Notes: generated by a model from the letters alone, not told the origin. A DNA stretch of 64,000 nt from Acidovorax sp. NCPPB 4044 (GCF_028069655.1 NZ_JAMCOS010000001.1:2014001-2078000); one strand, 5' to 3'; shown: positions 35,018-43,593, counted from the first letter of the stretch. Numbers and translations are program-made.

Positions 35018-35557
35018 ATGGGTTCTGAAACCATCACCCTGGGCGGTGGCTGCTTCTGGTGCACCGAGGCGGTATTCGACCGCGTGCAGGGCGTCACCGA
35101 CGTGGAGAGCGGGTACGCCAACGGCCACGTGGCGCACCCGACCTATGAGCAGGTCTGCGACGGCACGACGGGCCATGCGGAGGTGGTGCGCCTCACTTTC
35201 GACCCTGCGGTGATCGGGCTGGCGGAGATCCTCGAGATCTTCTTCGCCACGCACGATCCGACCACGCTCAACCGCCAGGGCAACGACGTGGGCACGCAGT
35301 ACCGCAGCGGCATCTATACCAGCACGCCCGCGCAGCAGGAGCAGGCCGAGGCCATGGTCCGGCAGATGTCGCAGGACCGCCTGTTCGGCGCGCCCATCGT
35401 GACCGAGGTGGAGCCGCTGGCCCAGTACTGGCCTGCCGAGGCCTACCACCAGGACTACTTCCTGCAGCACCCGAACCAGGGCTACTGCGCGTTCGTGGTC
35501 GGCCCCAAGGTCGAGAAATTCCGCAAGACCTTCGCCCGGCACCTCAAGCCCGATTGA
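35018..35557 (+). CDS. msrA: Peptide-methionine (S)-S-oxide reductase
   Basis: A 179-residue cytoplasmic repair enzyme starting at the ATG at 35018 with a GAGG site upstream. It begins with the active-site signature LGGGCFWCTEAVFDRVQGV, where the first Cys attacks methionine sulfoxide. It continues with ESGYANGHVAHPTYEQVC, HDPTTLNRQGNDVGTQYRSG and YHQDYFLQHPNQGYCAF; the last Cys may be the recycling cysteine. All conserved residues are present and length is normal. The gene is divergent from tetR and unrelated to the zinc cluster that follows. A stretch of 290 bases upstream holds both promoters. Confidence 0.95.
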   Translation: MGSETITLGGGCFWCTEAVFDRVQGVTDVESGYANGHVAHPTYEQVCDGTTGHAEVVRLTFDPAVIGLAEILEIFFATHDPTTLNRQGNDVGTQYRSGIYTSTPAQQEQAEAMVRQMSQDRLFGAPIVTEVEPLAQYWPAEAYHQDYFLQHPNQGYCAFVVGPKVEKFRKTFARHLKPD

Positions 35558-35606
35558 CCGCCGGCGGCAGGCCCGGGGTGCGACCGGGCCGGCAGGTCGA
35601 GGTGCA

Positions 35607-35627
35607 TAATGCAACCCGATTGCATTA
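35607..35627 (+). promoter_or_regulatory. Probable Fur/Zur-type operator
   Basis: A perfect palindrome with arms TAATGCAA (35607-35614) and TTGCATTA (35620-35627) around five bases, overlapping a CATAAT -10-like hexamer and a second short palindrome TGCAT-A-ATGCA (35603-35613). It is about 80 bases before the Fur-family gene, where an autoregulatory site is expected. Confidence 0.65.
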
Positions 35628-35708
35628 ACCAGCGCGAGCCGCACCCCATCGTGCCCCCAGCGGGCACCGCTTTCAGCGGGAGGGACAGCGGCGGCGCGCA
35701 TCCCCGCC

Positions 35709-36218
35709 ATGCCGTCTTCCGACGCCTCTTCCCGCTCTTCTTCCGCAGCTCCGTCGCCCGGCGTGCCGGCCCATCCGGCACGGGCTTTGCCTGCGGGCCT
35801 GCGCTCCACGCGCGCCACACGGGCCGTGCTGGCCCTCATGGAAGCCGACCCCGCGGCGGCGCGCTCGGGCACCGAGGTGGTGGCTGCGATGGAGCGCCGC
35901 GGCGTGCCGGTGAACCGCGTCACGGTGTATCGCCTGCTCGACCGGCTGGCCGTGGCCGGCCTGCTGGAGCGGCACGTGGACGGTCAGCGCGTGACCCGCT
36001 ACTCGATGGCGGGCAGCGCGCCCGACCGCTGGGCCGCGCGTTTCGAATGCGCGGATTGCCACCGCCAGTTCCGTATTTCCGAAGCCACGGCCCCGCTGCG
36101 TGCCGCGCTGCGGCGCGTGCTGCAGGCGCTGGCGGAGGCGGGCCATGCACCGGATTCGGCCGACGTCGCGGTGCGCGGGCGCTGCGCCCAATGCACGCCG
36201 CCGGAGGCGCCCCGGTGA
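35709..36218 (+). CDS. Fur-family regulator, probably Zur-like
   Basis: A 169-residue winged-helix metal-sensing repressor starting at the ATG at 35709. After a Ser/Pro-rich N-terminus of ~30 residues, LRSTRATRAVLALMEADP and VNRVTVYRLLDRLAVAGLLE form the DNA-binding domain. The dimerisation part contains FECADCHRQF and, near the C-terminus, CAQCTPP, the paired CxxC motifs that hold a structural zinc in Fur/Zur proteins. Its position at the head of a set with a metal-type ABC transporter, His-rich periplasmic proteins and a ZnuD-like receptor suggests it senses zinc. The GTG start of the next gene overlaps its stop. An 8-5-8 palindrome lies upstream. Iron or manganese specificity cannot be excluded from sequence alone. 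Confidence 0.88.
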   Translation: MPSSDASSRSSSAAPSPGVPAHPARALPAGLRSTRATRAVLALMEADPAAARSGTEVVAAMERRGVPVNRVTVYRLLDRLAVAGLLERHVDGQRVTRYSMAGSAPDRWAARFECADCHRQFRISEATAPLRAALRRVLQALAEAGHAPDSADVAVRGRCAQCTPPEAPR

Positions 36219-36922
36219 TCCGATCGCGTGCGCTGGCGTATGCATACGCCGGCGGCAGCGCCCCGCTGCGCTTTCCCGATGTGGACCTGCCCCAGGGCGG
36301 CTGCCTGCTGCTGCGCGGCCGGTCCGGCGCAGGCAAATCGACCTGGCTGGCGCTGGCGGCGGGGCTGCGCACGGCGGCCGGCGGCGTGCTCGAAGTGGCC
36401 GGCCAGCCGCTCGCCGGCCCCGAGCGCCTGACAGGCGCCCGGCGCGATGCCTGGCGGGCGCGCACCCTGGGCTTCCTGCCGCAGGCGCTGCACCTGTCCC
36501 CGGCGCTCTCGGTGGCGGAAAACCTCGCGCTGCCGTTCTTTGCCGCCGGCCTGCCGCGCGACGACCGGGCGATCGCCGCCGCGCTCGACCGCCTGGGCAT
36601 TGCCGCTCTGGCGGGGCGCCGGCCGCACCAGCTCTCCGGCGGGCAGGCCCAGCGCGTGGCGCTGGCGCGCGCCGTGCTGCTGTCGCCGCGCGTGCTGCTG
36701 GCGGACGAGCCCACCGCCAGCCTGGACGACGACGCCGCCCGGGCGGCCCTGGACCTGCTCACCGCTTGCGCGGCCGAGGGGCAGGCCACGCTGGTGGTCG
36801 CCACGCACGACCGGCGGGCCGCCGACGCGCTGGCGGCGCATCCGGGGTGCTTGGATCTGGATCTGGGTCTTTCAGGCTCCATGCCGCCGGATCTATTGAA
36901 TAGTTTGCTATGGAAAATATAG
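36215..36922 (+). CDS. ABC transporter ATP-binding protein (MacB/LolD-like)
   Basis: A 235-residue ATPase. The GTG at 36215 is chosen because GGAGG lies ten bases upstream and it overlaps the Fur-family stop (GTGA). Walker A is GRSGAGKSTWLAL, the Q-loop is LGFLPQALHLS, the signature is QLSGGQAQRVALARA, Walker B is VLLADEPTASLDD, and the switch His is in VVATHDRRAADAL. All are intact. It resembles LolD/MacB-type ATPases that work with FtsX-like permeases, here the next gene. The C-terminal residues (SMPPDLLNSLLWKI) are read from repeat copy 5, and its stop lies inside the repeat hairpin. In V. cholerae a zinc-regulated cluster (zrg) has a similar ATPase-permease pair, so a role in zinc uptake or envelope handling is a reasonable inference. 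Confidence 0.9.
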   Translation: MIRSRALAYAYAGGSAPLRFPDVDLPQGGCLLLRGRSGAGKSTWLALAAGLRTAAGGVLEVAGQPLAGPERLTGARRDAWRARTLGFLPQALHLSPALSVAENLALPFFAAGLPRDDRAIAAALDRLGIAALAGRRPHQLSGGQAQRVALARAVLLSPRVLLADEPTASLDDDAARAALDLLTACAAEGQATLVVATHDRRAADALAAHPGCLDLDLGLSGSMPPDLLNSLLWKI

Positions 36923-36926
36923 CAAA
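36879..36926 (+). repeat. Dispersed AT-rich hairpin repeat, copy 5 (gene junction)
   Basis: CCATGCCGCCGGATCTATTG, then AATAGTTTGCTATGG and ATATAGCAAA. The hairpin TTGCTAT/ATAGCAA is perfect with a 7-base loop. It encodes the last 14 codons and stop of the ATPase gene and the first codons (Met-Glu-Asn-Ile-Ala) of the permease gene. Confidence 0.9.
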
Positions 36927-38184
36927 TGGATGGGGATTGCTTCGCCTGTCCTGGCGCTACCTCTGGTCGCGCCCCTTGCCCGCGGCGCTGAACCTGCTGC
37001 TGCTGTCGCTCGGGCTGGCGGCCGTGGTGCTGGTGATGCTGGTGGGCACGCAGGTGGACGAAGGCTTCGACCGCGACGTGCGGGGCATCGACCTCGTGGT
37101 GGGCGCCAAGGGCAGCCCGCTGCAGCTGATCCTGGCCGGCGTCTTCCACATCGACGTGCCGCCGGGCAACATCGCGTTGGAGGATTTCGAGGCCCTGCAG
37201 CGGCATCCCCTCGTGGCGAAGGCGATCCCGCTCAGCCTGGGCGACAGCTTCGCCGGCTACCGCATGGTGGGCACCACGGCCGACTATCCCGCGCACTACC
37301 GGGCGCAGATCGCCGCCGGGCGCCTGTGGCGCCTGCCGATGGAGGCCGTGCTCGGCGCCACGGTGGCGCAGGCGATGGAACGGGCCGCGCAGGGCCCGCA
37401 GGGCGGCGGCATGGCCGTGGGTGGGGCGGGCGGCCTGCTGGGGCGCAGCTTCGTCGGCACGCACGGGCTGGCACCCGGCGGCGAAGCGCACGGCGGCCAT
37501 CCGTACGGCGTGGTGGGGGTGCTGCAGGCCTGTGGTTGCGTGCTCGACCGGCTGGTGCTGACTTCGACCGAATCGGTGTGGCAGGTCCATGAGGCCGCCC
37601 AGGCCGACGACCCCGAAGACCTGGAGGTGCTCCGGCAGGAGCGCGAGGTGACGCTGGCTCTGGTGCGCTACCGCAGCCCGCTGGCGGCGGTGACCCTGCC
37701 GCGCTACATCAACACCAGCACCCCCATGCAGGCCGCCGCGCCGGCCGTGGAGGTCACGCGGCTGCTGCGCCTGCTGGGCGTGGGCGCCGATGTGCTGCGC
37801 GCGTTCGGCGCCGTGCTGCTGGGCGTGGCCGCGCTGAGCGTGTTCATCGCGCTTTGGAACGCCGTGCGCGAGCGCCGGGCCGATCTGGCCATGCTGCGCA
37901 TGCTGGGCGCGCCGCCCGCGCGCGTGGGCGGGCTGCTGCTGTGCGAGGCCCTGTGGCTGGCGGTGCTGGCCTCGCTGCTGGGCCTGGGCCTGGGCCATCT
38001 GCTGGCGGGCGTGGTCGGCCAGTTGCTCGCGGCCCAGAATGCGATGCCGGTCACCGGCGCGGTGTGGCTGCCCGGCGAATGGGCCGTTCCCGGCCTGGCC
38101 GTGGCCCTGGCGGTGCTGGCCGCGCTGCCGCCCGCGGTGCAGGCCTACCGCGTGGACGTGGCCGAACTGCTGGGGCGCCCATGA
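36910..38184 (+). CDS. FtsX/MacB-type ABC transporter permease
   Basis: A 424-residue membrane protein. The N-terminal segment SWRYLWSRPLPAALNLLLLS is the first membrane helix, followed by a periplasmic domain of about 220 residues and three further helices (near residues 305-325, 345-375 and 390-415), the FtsX topology. QVDEGFDRDVRGIDLVVGAKG and RERRADLAMLRMLGAPPARVG are typical. The stretch GGEAHGGHPYGVVG contains several His that could touch a metal. The first ATG lies within repeat copy 5 and overlaps the ATPase stop by 13 bases; no good ribosome site precedes it, so translation probably depends on coupling. A TTG at 36939 is an alternative start. It forms a transporter with the preceding ATPase. 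Confidence 0.88.
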   Translation: MENIANGWGLLRLSWRYLWSRPLPAALNLLLLSLGLAAVVLVMLVGTQVDEGFDRDVRGIDLVVGAKGSPLQLILAGVFHIDVPPGNIALEDFEALQRHPLVAKAIPLSLGDSFAGYRMVGTTADYPAHYRAQIAAGRLWRLPMEAVLGATVAQAMERAAQGPQGGGMAVGGAGGLLGRSFVGTHGLAPGGEAHGGHPYGVVGVLQACGCVLDRLVLTSTESVWQVHEAAQADDPEDLEVLRQEREVTLALVRYRSPLAAVTLPRYINTSTPMQAAAPAVEVTRLLRLLGVGADVLRAFGAVLLGVAALSVFIALWNAVRERRADLAMLRMLGAPPARVGGLLLCEALWLAVLASLLGLGLGHLLAGVVGQLLAAQNAMPVTGAVWLPGEWAVPGLAVALAVLAALPPAVQAYRVDVAELLGRP

Positions 38185-38288
38185 CGGCCTGCCTGCGCCT
38201 GCCCCGGACTGCCACCCTCCACGGGGGCGGGCCCCGCCTGGATTTTCAGTGTTTTGTTTCTCCACTCCCATCGTCCAAAGGACCGTTC

Positions 38289-38573
38289 ATGCGCACTTCC
38301 CGTTTCTTCCTCGCCGCCGCCCTGGCCCCGCTGCTGGCTTTCGGTGCCCTGGCCGCCCACTCCCAGGAAGCCAAGGACCACAAGGACCACGCCCACACCG
38401 ACAAGGAGGTCCAGGCCGACATCCAGCGCCACCGCGCGATGGCAGCCGCCCACGACACCGCCGCCCAATGCCTGGCGTCGGGCAAGGGGCATGAGCAGTG
38501 CATGAAGGACCTGCAGGCGGCTTGCAAGGGCCTGGCCATCGGTAAATACTGCGGGATGAAGCACCAGCACTGA
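38289..38573 (+). CDS. Small His-rich exported protein
   Basis: A 94-residue protein starting at the ATG at 38289 with AAAGGA upstream. Residues 1-26 form a signal peptide (RFFLAAALAPLLAFGALAAH). The mature part has EAKDHKDHAHTDKEVQ, and later HDTAAQCLASGKGHEQCMKD and KYCGMKHQH, with four Cys-or-His clusters. The His and Cys content, small size and cluster position suggest a periplasmic zinc-binding or chaperone-like protein, but no named family was recognised. It lies 104 bases after the permease stop and 83 bases before the DUF3299 gene. Confidence 0.8.
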   Translation: MRTSRFFLAAALAPLLAFGALAAHSQEAKDHKDHAHTDKEVQADIQRHRAMAAAHDTAAQCLASGKGHEQCMKDLQAACKGLAIGKYCGMKHQH

Positions 38574-38656
38574 AGGTGCCGGCGAGGGCGGAGTCCTCCG
38601 CGCTCGCCCACGGCTTCTGCCATCCTTGCCGTCCGCCAGCCCGACACCGGAACCCC

Positions 38657-39223
38657 ATGAAACCTTCGAACCTGGTCTGTGCCTGCGCCATCGCGTGGGC
38701 CGGCGCCTGCGCGGCGCAGGGCTCCGCGCCCGGCGGCAACGCACCCGCCAATGGCGGGGCCAGCGCCCCCGTGCTCTCGTCGCCCATGGGGCCGGGCGCC
38801 TTGCCGGCCGGCAACGGCGCCGGCTACCACAGCCCACAGAGCCCGATCAAACCCCTGCCGCGCCGCGACGACGTGGTCGCCTGGTCCACGCTCAGCAACC
38901 TGACCAAGAAAACCCTCAAGACACGCATCGCCCCGGTGTTCAACGCCGAGCAGAAAGCCCTCGACGGCAAGGTGCAGCGCATCCAGGGCTTCATGGTGCC
39001 AATGGATACGCGCCCGCTGCAGCGGCACTTTCTGCTCACCTCCGTGCCGCTCACCTGCGCCTTCTGCATCCCTGGCGGGCCGGAGAGCATGGTGGAGGTG
39101 AAGGCCTCCGTGGGCGTGCCGTATTCGCTCGAACCCATCGTGGTGGAGGGCGAATTCAAGACCCTCGGCAACGATGAATACGGGCTCTTCTACCGCATGG
39201 TCAATGCCGAGCCCGTGAAGTGA
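38657..39223 (+). CDS. DUF3299 family exported protein
   Basis: A 188-residue protein starting at the ATG at 38657. The signal peptide (SNLVCACAIAWAGACAAQ) contains cysteines that might make it a lipoprotein, though no classical lipobox is clear. The conserved DUF3299 core begins at about residue 65 and includes KVQRIQGFMVPMDTRPLQRH, then FLLTSVPLTCAFCIPGGPES, whose Cys-x-x-Cys could bind metal. It ends with LEPIVVEGEFKTL. Such proteins occur in metal-uptake clusters of proteobacteria, including zinc-regulated ones, and are thought to be periplasmic. Exact role unknown. It lies in the middle of the Fur-family/transport/receptor set. Confidence 0.85.
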   Translation: MKPSNLVCACAIAWAGACAAQGSAPGGNAPANGGASAPVLSSPMGPGALPAGNGAGYHSPQSPIKPLPRRDDVVAWSTLSNLTKKTLKTRIAPVFNAEQKALDGKVQRIQGFMVPMDTRPLQRHFLLTSVPLTCAFCIPGGPESMVEVKASVGVPYSLEPIVVEGEFKTLGNDEYGLFYRMVNAEPVK

Positions 39224-39263
39224 CCCGCCATTGGCCTGACCTGACCTGATACAGCCCGATCCC

Positions 39264-39731
39264 ATGCCACGCCGGTCCCCGCGCATTCCCGCGGCCGCAG
39301 CCTCCCTGCGGCACGGCAGCCCGCGCGCGTTCGCCGTGTGGATGTGGCTGGCGCTGGCGTTGGCCCTGGCCCCGGCGCTGGGCCGCATGCACCAGGTAGT
39401 GCACGGCGCGGCGGCCGGCCCTGCAGGGCCGGCCGCCGCTGCGATGGCCCAGGCCGCCCATGCCCCCGGCAGTCATGCCGGTCATGCCGGGCATGTGCAC
39501 CGCGCTCCCGGCGGCGGTCTGGAAGCCCTGTTCGCCGGCCATGCCGGCAGCGACTGCAACCTGCTCGACCAGTCGCTCTTCGGCGCCGCGCTGTTGCCGG
39601 CGCTGCTGCCCACCGCCGCGCCGGCCGCCACCCCCGCGCCGGTCGGCCTGCCCGAAACGGGCATCCGCGCGCGGCCGCAGCGCACCTTCCTGGCCCGCGC
39701 GCCGCCGGGCCGCGTCACCACCCGCGCCTGA
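39264..39731 (+). CDS. His-rich exported hypothetical protein (DUF2946-like)
   Basis: A 155-residue protein starting at the ATG at 39264. A basic start and hydrophobic segment (VWMWLALALALAPALGRMHQ) give a signal or anchor helix. Then comes an Ala/His-rich stretch with APGSHAGHAGHVHR and, after that, AGSDCNLLDQSLFGAALLPA, a Cys-Asn-x-x-Asp motif seen in DUF2946-type proteins that sit beside metal and TonB-receptor genes. The C-terminus is basic and Pro-rich. The His cluster suggests metal binding; nothing more is certain. It lies 40 bases after the DUF3299 gene and 252 bases before the receptor gene. Confidence 0.7.
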   Translation: MPRRSPRIPAAAASLRHGSPRAFAVWMWLALALALAPALGRMHQVVHGAAAGPAGPAAAAMAQAAHAPGSHAGHAGHVHRAPGGGLEALFAGHAGSDCNLLDQSLFGAALLPALLPTAAPAATPAPVGLPETGIRARPQRTFLARAPPGRVTTRA

Positions 39732-39983
39732 GCGCGCCGGCTCCGCCCCTGCCGAGGGCGGTGCTGGCGCCGGGCCGCGCCTGCGCCTCGCACCTCGCTT
39801 TTTTTCTCCGCTGAACGCCTGCTCGTGCGGGCTGCCGGGCACTGCAGCGGCCGATGGCCGCGCGCCCCCCGTGGCCCGCCCGCCGGTCGGGTGCATGTGC
39901 CTCTGTGCGCCTGTGCGCCGGTCCCTTGCGCCTGTCCGGCGGCTTCTTTCTCCCTTCCTTCCGATCTTCTTTCGTTGCCTGCC

Positions 39984-42122
39984 ATGAAATCCCATCCTTC
40001 CATCCCCTCGCGCCGGTCGCGCCGTGCGGCGCTGCATCCTCTCGCCTGCGCCGTGCTGGTGCTGCTGGCCTCCGGTGCCCGCGCGCAGACGGCTTCGGCC
40101 GACGCCGACGCGCCCAGGGCCCGTCTGTCCGAGATCACCGTCACCGGCAACCCGCTGGGCGCGGACACCGTCGTCGCCCCGGCGGCGCAACTCTCCGGCG
40201 ACGACCTCACGCTGCGCACCGAGTCCACGCTGGGCCAGACGCTGGACGGACTGCCCGGCGTGAGCAGCACCTACTTCGGCCCCAACGCGAGCCGTCCGAT
40301 CATCCGCGGCCTGGACGGCGACCGCATCCGCGTGCTGCAGAACAGCGGCGCCACGCTGGACGCGTCGGCCCTGAGCTTCGACCACGCCGTGCCCGCCGAG
40401 GCCCTGACCACCGAGCGCATCGAAGTGCTGCGCGGCCCCGCGGCGCTGCTCTACGGCGGCAGTGCCGTGGGCGGCGTGGTCAACGTGATCGACAACCGCA
40501 TCCCGCGCGAGCCCCTGAACGGCGTGGACGGCAAGGCCGAGGCATCCGCCGCCACCGGCAACCGCGAGCGCGCGGGCGCCGCGATGGTGGAGGGCGGCAA
40601 CGACCGCTTCGCCCTGCATGCCGACGTGTTCGACCGCAACACCGACGACGTGCGCGTGCCCATCGACCTGGCCTGCAGCAAGCCCGGCTCGCCCGGCCTC
40701 GCGCAGCGCATCTGCAATTCCGCCAGCCATACGCGCGGCGGCGCCGTGGGCGGCACGGCCTTCTTCGACCGGGGCTACCTGGGCGTTTCGGCCAGCACCT
40801 ACCGCAGCGACTACGGCACCGTGGCCGAGGACGACGTGACCATCGGCATGCGCTCCAACCGCTATGCGCTGGACGGCCTGTGGCGATTCGACACGGGCCC
40901 GCTGCAGAGCGTGCGCGTGCAGGCGAGCCACACCGACTACCGCCATACCGAGTACGAAGGTGGCGCGCCCGGCACCACCTTCCGCAATGGCGGCAACGAC
41001 CTGCGGATCGAGGCGAAGCACGCGCCCATCGGCAAGCTGCAGGGCGTGGTCGGCGTGCAGACCGAGGTCTCGCGCTTCTCCGCCGAAGGCGAGGAAGCCT
41101 TCGCCCCGCGCAGCCGCAGCGGCAGCACCGCGCTCTTCGTGCACGAAGAGCTGGGCACCGACTGGGGCAAGCTGACCTTCGGCGCCCGCGCCGAGCGCGA
41201 CACGGTCGAATCGTTCGGCAGCCCGGGCATCGACCGCTTCGCCACCGGCAAGCACGATTTCAACCCGCACAGCGCGGCCGTGGGGGCGCTGGTCAACCTC
41301 ACGCCCGCGTGGCAGCTGACCTCCAACCTCTCGATCACCCAGCGCGCGCCCAAGGATTACGAGCTGTTCGCCAACGGCCCGCACGTGGCCACCGGCGCCT
41401 GGGAAACCGGCAACCCCAACCTGGGCCTGGAGAAGTCCACCAGCCTCGACGTGGGCGCCGCCTGGAAGAGCGGCCCGCACCGCTTCGCAGCCACGGCCTT
41501 CGTGAGCCAGTTCTCCCACTACATCGGTCTGGCACCCACGGGCCTGCTGCGTTCCGAAGAGGGCGACGTGGTGCCTGCCGGCACCGACGGCGCGCTGCCC
41601 GAGTACCTGTACCAGGGCCTGCGTGCGCGCTTCTATGGCCTGGAGGCCAGCGGCAACGTGCGCCTGGTGGGCGAGAGCGGCCTCGTGGCGCCTTCGGCAC
41701 GCGCGCTCGGCGACGGCTCCACGGTGGACCTGCAACTGCGCGGCGACATCGTGCGCGCCACCAACCGCGACACCGGCGAGCCCCTGCCGCGCATCGCACC
41801 GCTGCGCCTGGGCAGCACCCTGCTGTGGGCCAGCGGCCCCTGGCGCGCCGGCCTGGGCTTCGACTACCTGGCGGCACAGAACCGCGTGCCCGCCGACGGC
41901 ACCCGCGCCACGGGCGCCTACACGCTGTGGAACGCCTCGCTGGGCTACCGCACGCAGTGGCAGTTCGGCGCGAACCGCAGCAACGTGCTGTGGTATGCGC
42001 GGCTGGACAACATCACGGACAAACTGGCCTACAGCGCGACGTCGATCCTGACGACGACGGCGTTTCCGAAGGCGCCGCTGCCGGGGCGGAGCTTGAAGGT
42101 GGGGGTGAAGGTGGAGTTTTAA
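39984..42122 (+). CDS. ZnuD-like TonB-dependent outer membrane receptor
   Basis: A 712-residue protein starting at the ATG at 39984, with a signal peptide ending in VLVLLASGARAQ. The plug domain includes TVTGNPLGADTVVAPAAQL, GQTLDGLPGVSSTYFGPNAS and IEVLRGPAALLYGGSAVGGV. The barrel follows to the last strand, which ends in ...LKVGVKVEF with C-terminal Phe. An external loop holds DLACSKPGSPGLAQRICNSA followed by His residues, resembling the disulfide and His-rich loop of Neisseria ZnuD. It probably imports zinc across the outer membrane using TonB energy, and the neighbouring Fur-family regulator and transporter fit. Haem or another metal chelate cannot be excluded from sequence. Confidence 0.88.
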   Translation: MKSHPSIPSRRSRRAALHPLACAVLVLLASGARAQTASADADAPRARLSEITVTGNPLGADTVVAPAAQLSGDDLTLRTESTLGQTLDGLPGVSSTYFGPNASRPIIRGLDGDRIRVLQNSGATLDASALSFDHAVPAEALTTERIEVLRGPAALLYGGSAVGGVVNVIDNRIPREPLNGVDGKAEASAATGNRERAGAAMVEGGNDRFALHADVFDRNTDDVRVPIDLACSKPGSPGLAQRICNSASHTRGGAVGGTAFFDRGYLGVSASTYRSDYGTVAEDDVTIGMRSNRYALDGLWRFDTGPLQSVRVQASHTDYRHTEYEGGAPGTTFRNGGNDLRIEAKHAPIGKLQGVVGVQTEVSRFSAEGEEAFAPRSRSGSTALFVHEELGTDWGKLTFGARAERDTVESFGSPGIDRFATGKHDFNPHSAAVGALVNLTPAWQLTSNLSITQRAPKDYELFANGPHVATGAWETGNPNLGLEKSTSLDVGAAWKSGPHRFAATAFVSQFSHYIGLAPTGLLRSEEGDVVPAGTDGALPEYLYQGLRARFYGLEASGNVRLVGESGLVAPSARALGDGSTVDLQLRGDIVRATNRDTGEPLPRIAPLRLGSTLLWASGPWRAGLGFDYLAAQNRVPADGTRATGAYTLWNASLGYRTQWQFGANRSNVLWYARLDNITDKLAYSATSILTTTAFPKAPLPGRSLKVGVKVEF

Positions 42123-42260
42123 GGGAGCGGGGCAGGGCGGGGCAGCGTGAAACTGAAAAGGCATGCGGCCCGCCATCCCGCCCGTCCGCTGGACAGTAGA
42201 CTCCGCGGCGGCCCGCTACGGGCCGCATTCCCCACCTGAACCGCATGCCTGGAGGCACTT

Positions 42261-43430
42261 TTGAAACCGGCGCTATCTCTCCCCGCTTGGGGCCTCGCAC
42301 TGGGCCTGCTGGCCCCGACCGCCTCCTTGGCACAGCCGGTAGGGTCGGTTCCCCGGGAAGAACTGCAGGTGCTGGCATCCGCCTTCCAGGAACTGCAACG
42401 CTCGCTGGTAGAAAGGCCCGACGACCGCGCGCTGCTCATCTCGGCGATCAAGGGCATGGTCCGCGGCGCGGATCCCGAGTCCGGCGAATATTTCACCGCG
42501 GAGGAGTTCGAGCGCTACCGGCAGCCAGCGCAGGGCGATGCCGGAGCGATCGGCGCCCACATCCGGTCCATCGACAAGCGGTTCATCCTGGTTCCGCTGG
42601 AGGACAGCCCCGCCGCGCAGGCGGGCATCGTGTTCGGGGATGAAGTGCATGCGGTGGACGGTGTGCGGGTGAAGGGGCTGACCGCTTCGGCAATCGCAAA
42701 ACAGTTGTCCGGTGAGCCGGGCACACCGGTGGCCATCACCTATTTCCGCGAATCGACGCTCACGGTGCACACCGTGCAGGTGGTGCGCAGCGCGTTCAGC
42801 CCCCGCGGCGCGTACCTTTCCCGCCCCGCACCCGGCGTGGTGCAATTGCGCGTGCCGTACTTCGCCACCTCCACGCTCAAGCAGGCAACGCAGGCGCTGA
42901 GCGATGCCTGGCGCGCGGAGCCATTCAAGGCGCTGATCCTGGACCTGCGGGGCTGCCCGGGCGGGACCGTGGAATCCACCGTGGGAATCGCAGCGCTGTT
43001 TCTTCCCAAGGATGCGGTGGTGGTCCAGATCACGGGTGCCAACCCGGAATCGAACGCCACCTACCGGGCCGCGCCCGAGTTCTATGGCTGGAAAACGGGG
43101 GGCGATCCCCTCGCGGATGTGCCTGCGCAGGCGCGGGCCGTGCCGATGGCGGTGCTGATCGACGGCGCAACCCTGTCCGGTGGAGAAATCGTCGCGGCGT
43201 CATTGCAGGACCACAAGCGGGCCCTGGTCATCGGCCGACCGACCATCGGGCGCGCCAGCATCCAGACCATCCGGCCACTGCAGATGGGCGCCGTCAAGTT
43301 CACCACCGGCTACTGGTTATCTCCCCTGGGGCGGAAGATCCAGGGCTCCGGCGTGGTCCCCGATCAACTGGTGGAGGATCCCCAGGACCCCGGCACGGTG
43401 CAGAGCGCGATCGCCAGACTGTCGAAGTAA
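42261..43430 (+). CDS. S41-family C-terminal processing protease homologue with Lys-to-Arg change
   Basis: A 389-residue exported protein. TTG at 42261 is chosen because GGAGG lies five bases before it. The N-terminus is a signal peptide (ALSLPAWGLALGLLAPTASLA). Then come a short helical domain, a PDZ domain (residues ~90-175, with AAQAGIVFGDEVHAVDGVRV) and the S41 core with ALILDLRGCPGGTVES. The serine loop has Ser306 in GATLSGGEIVAASLQDHKRA. The position 25 residues on, where Tsp/CtpA carry the general-base Lys (S430/K455 in E. coli), is Arg331 in PTIGRASIQTI. Identical spacing makes the alignment firm, so catalysis may be lost or altered. It may act as a PDZ-type substrate binder. Single gene; partner unknown. 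Confidence 0.85.
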   Translation: MKPALSLPAWGLALGLLAPTASLAQPVGSVPREELQVLASAFQELQRSLVERPDDRALLISAIKGMVRGADPESGEYFTAEEFERYRQPAQGDAGAIGAHIRSIDKRFILVPLEDSPAAQAGIVFGDEVHAVDGVRVKGLTASAIAKQLSGEPGTPVAITYFRESTLTVHTVQVVRSAFSPRGAYLSRPAPGVVQLRVPYFATSTLKQATQALSDAWRAEPFKALILDLRGCPGGTVESTVGIAALFLPKDAVVVQITGANPESNATYRAAPEFYGWKTGGDPLADVPAQARAVPMAVLIDGATLSGGEIVAASLQDHKRALVIGRPTIGRASIQTIRPLQMGAVKFTTGYWLSPLGRKIQGSGVVPDQLVEDPQDPGTVQSAIARLSK

Positions 43431-43593
43431 GGGGGCAAGGCGGCCCGGGTGTCCCAGCCCGTGGGCCGGCCGGGGCAGTGCCGCGATCCTGGCGGTTGAT
43501 AATCCATCGCCCCTCTATCGTCGCAGGCCCGAAGGGCGCCTTCGCCCCTTGCATGGGCCATGTCCGCCCGGCGGTTCTTCGCCCCATTGTCCC

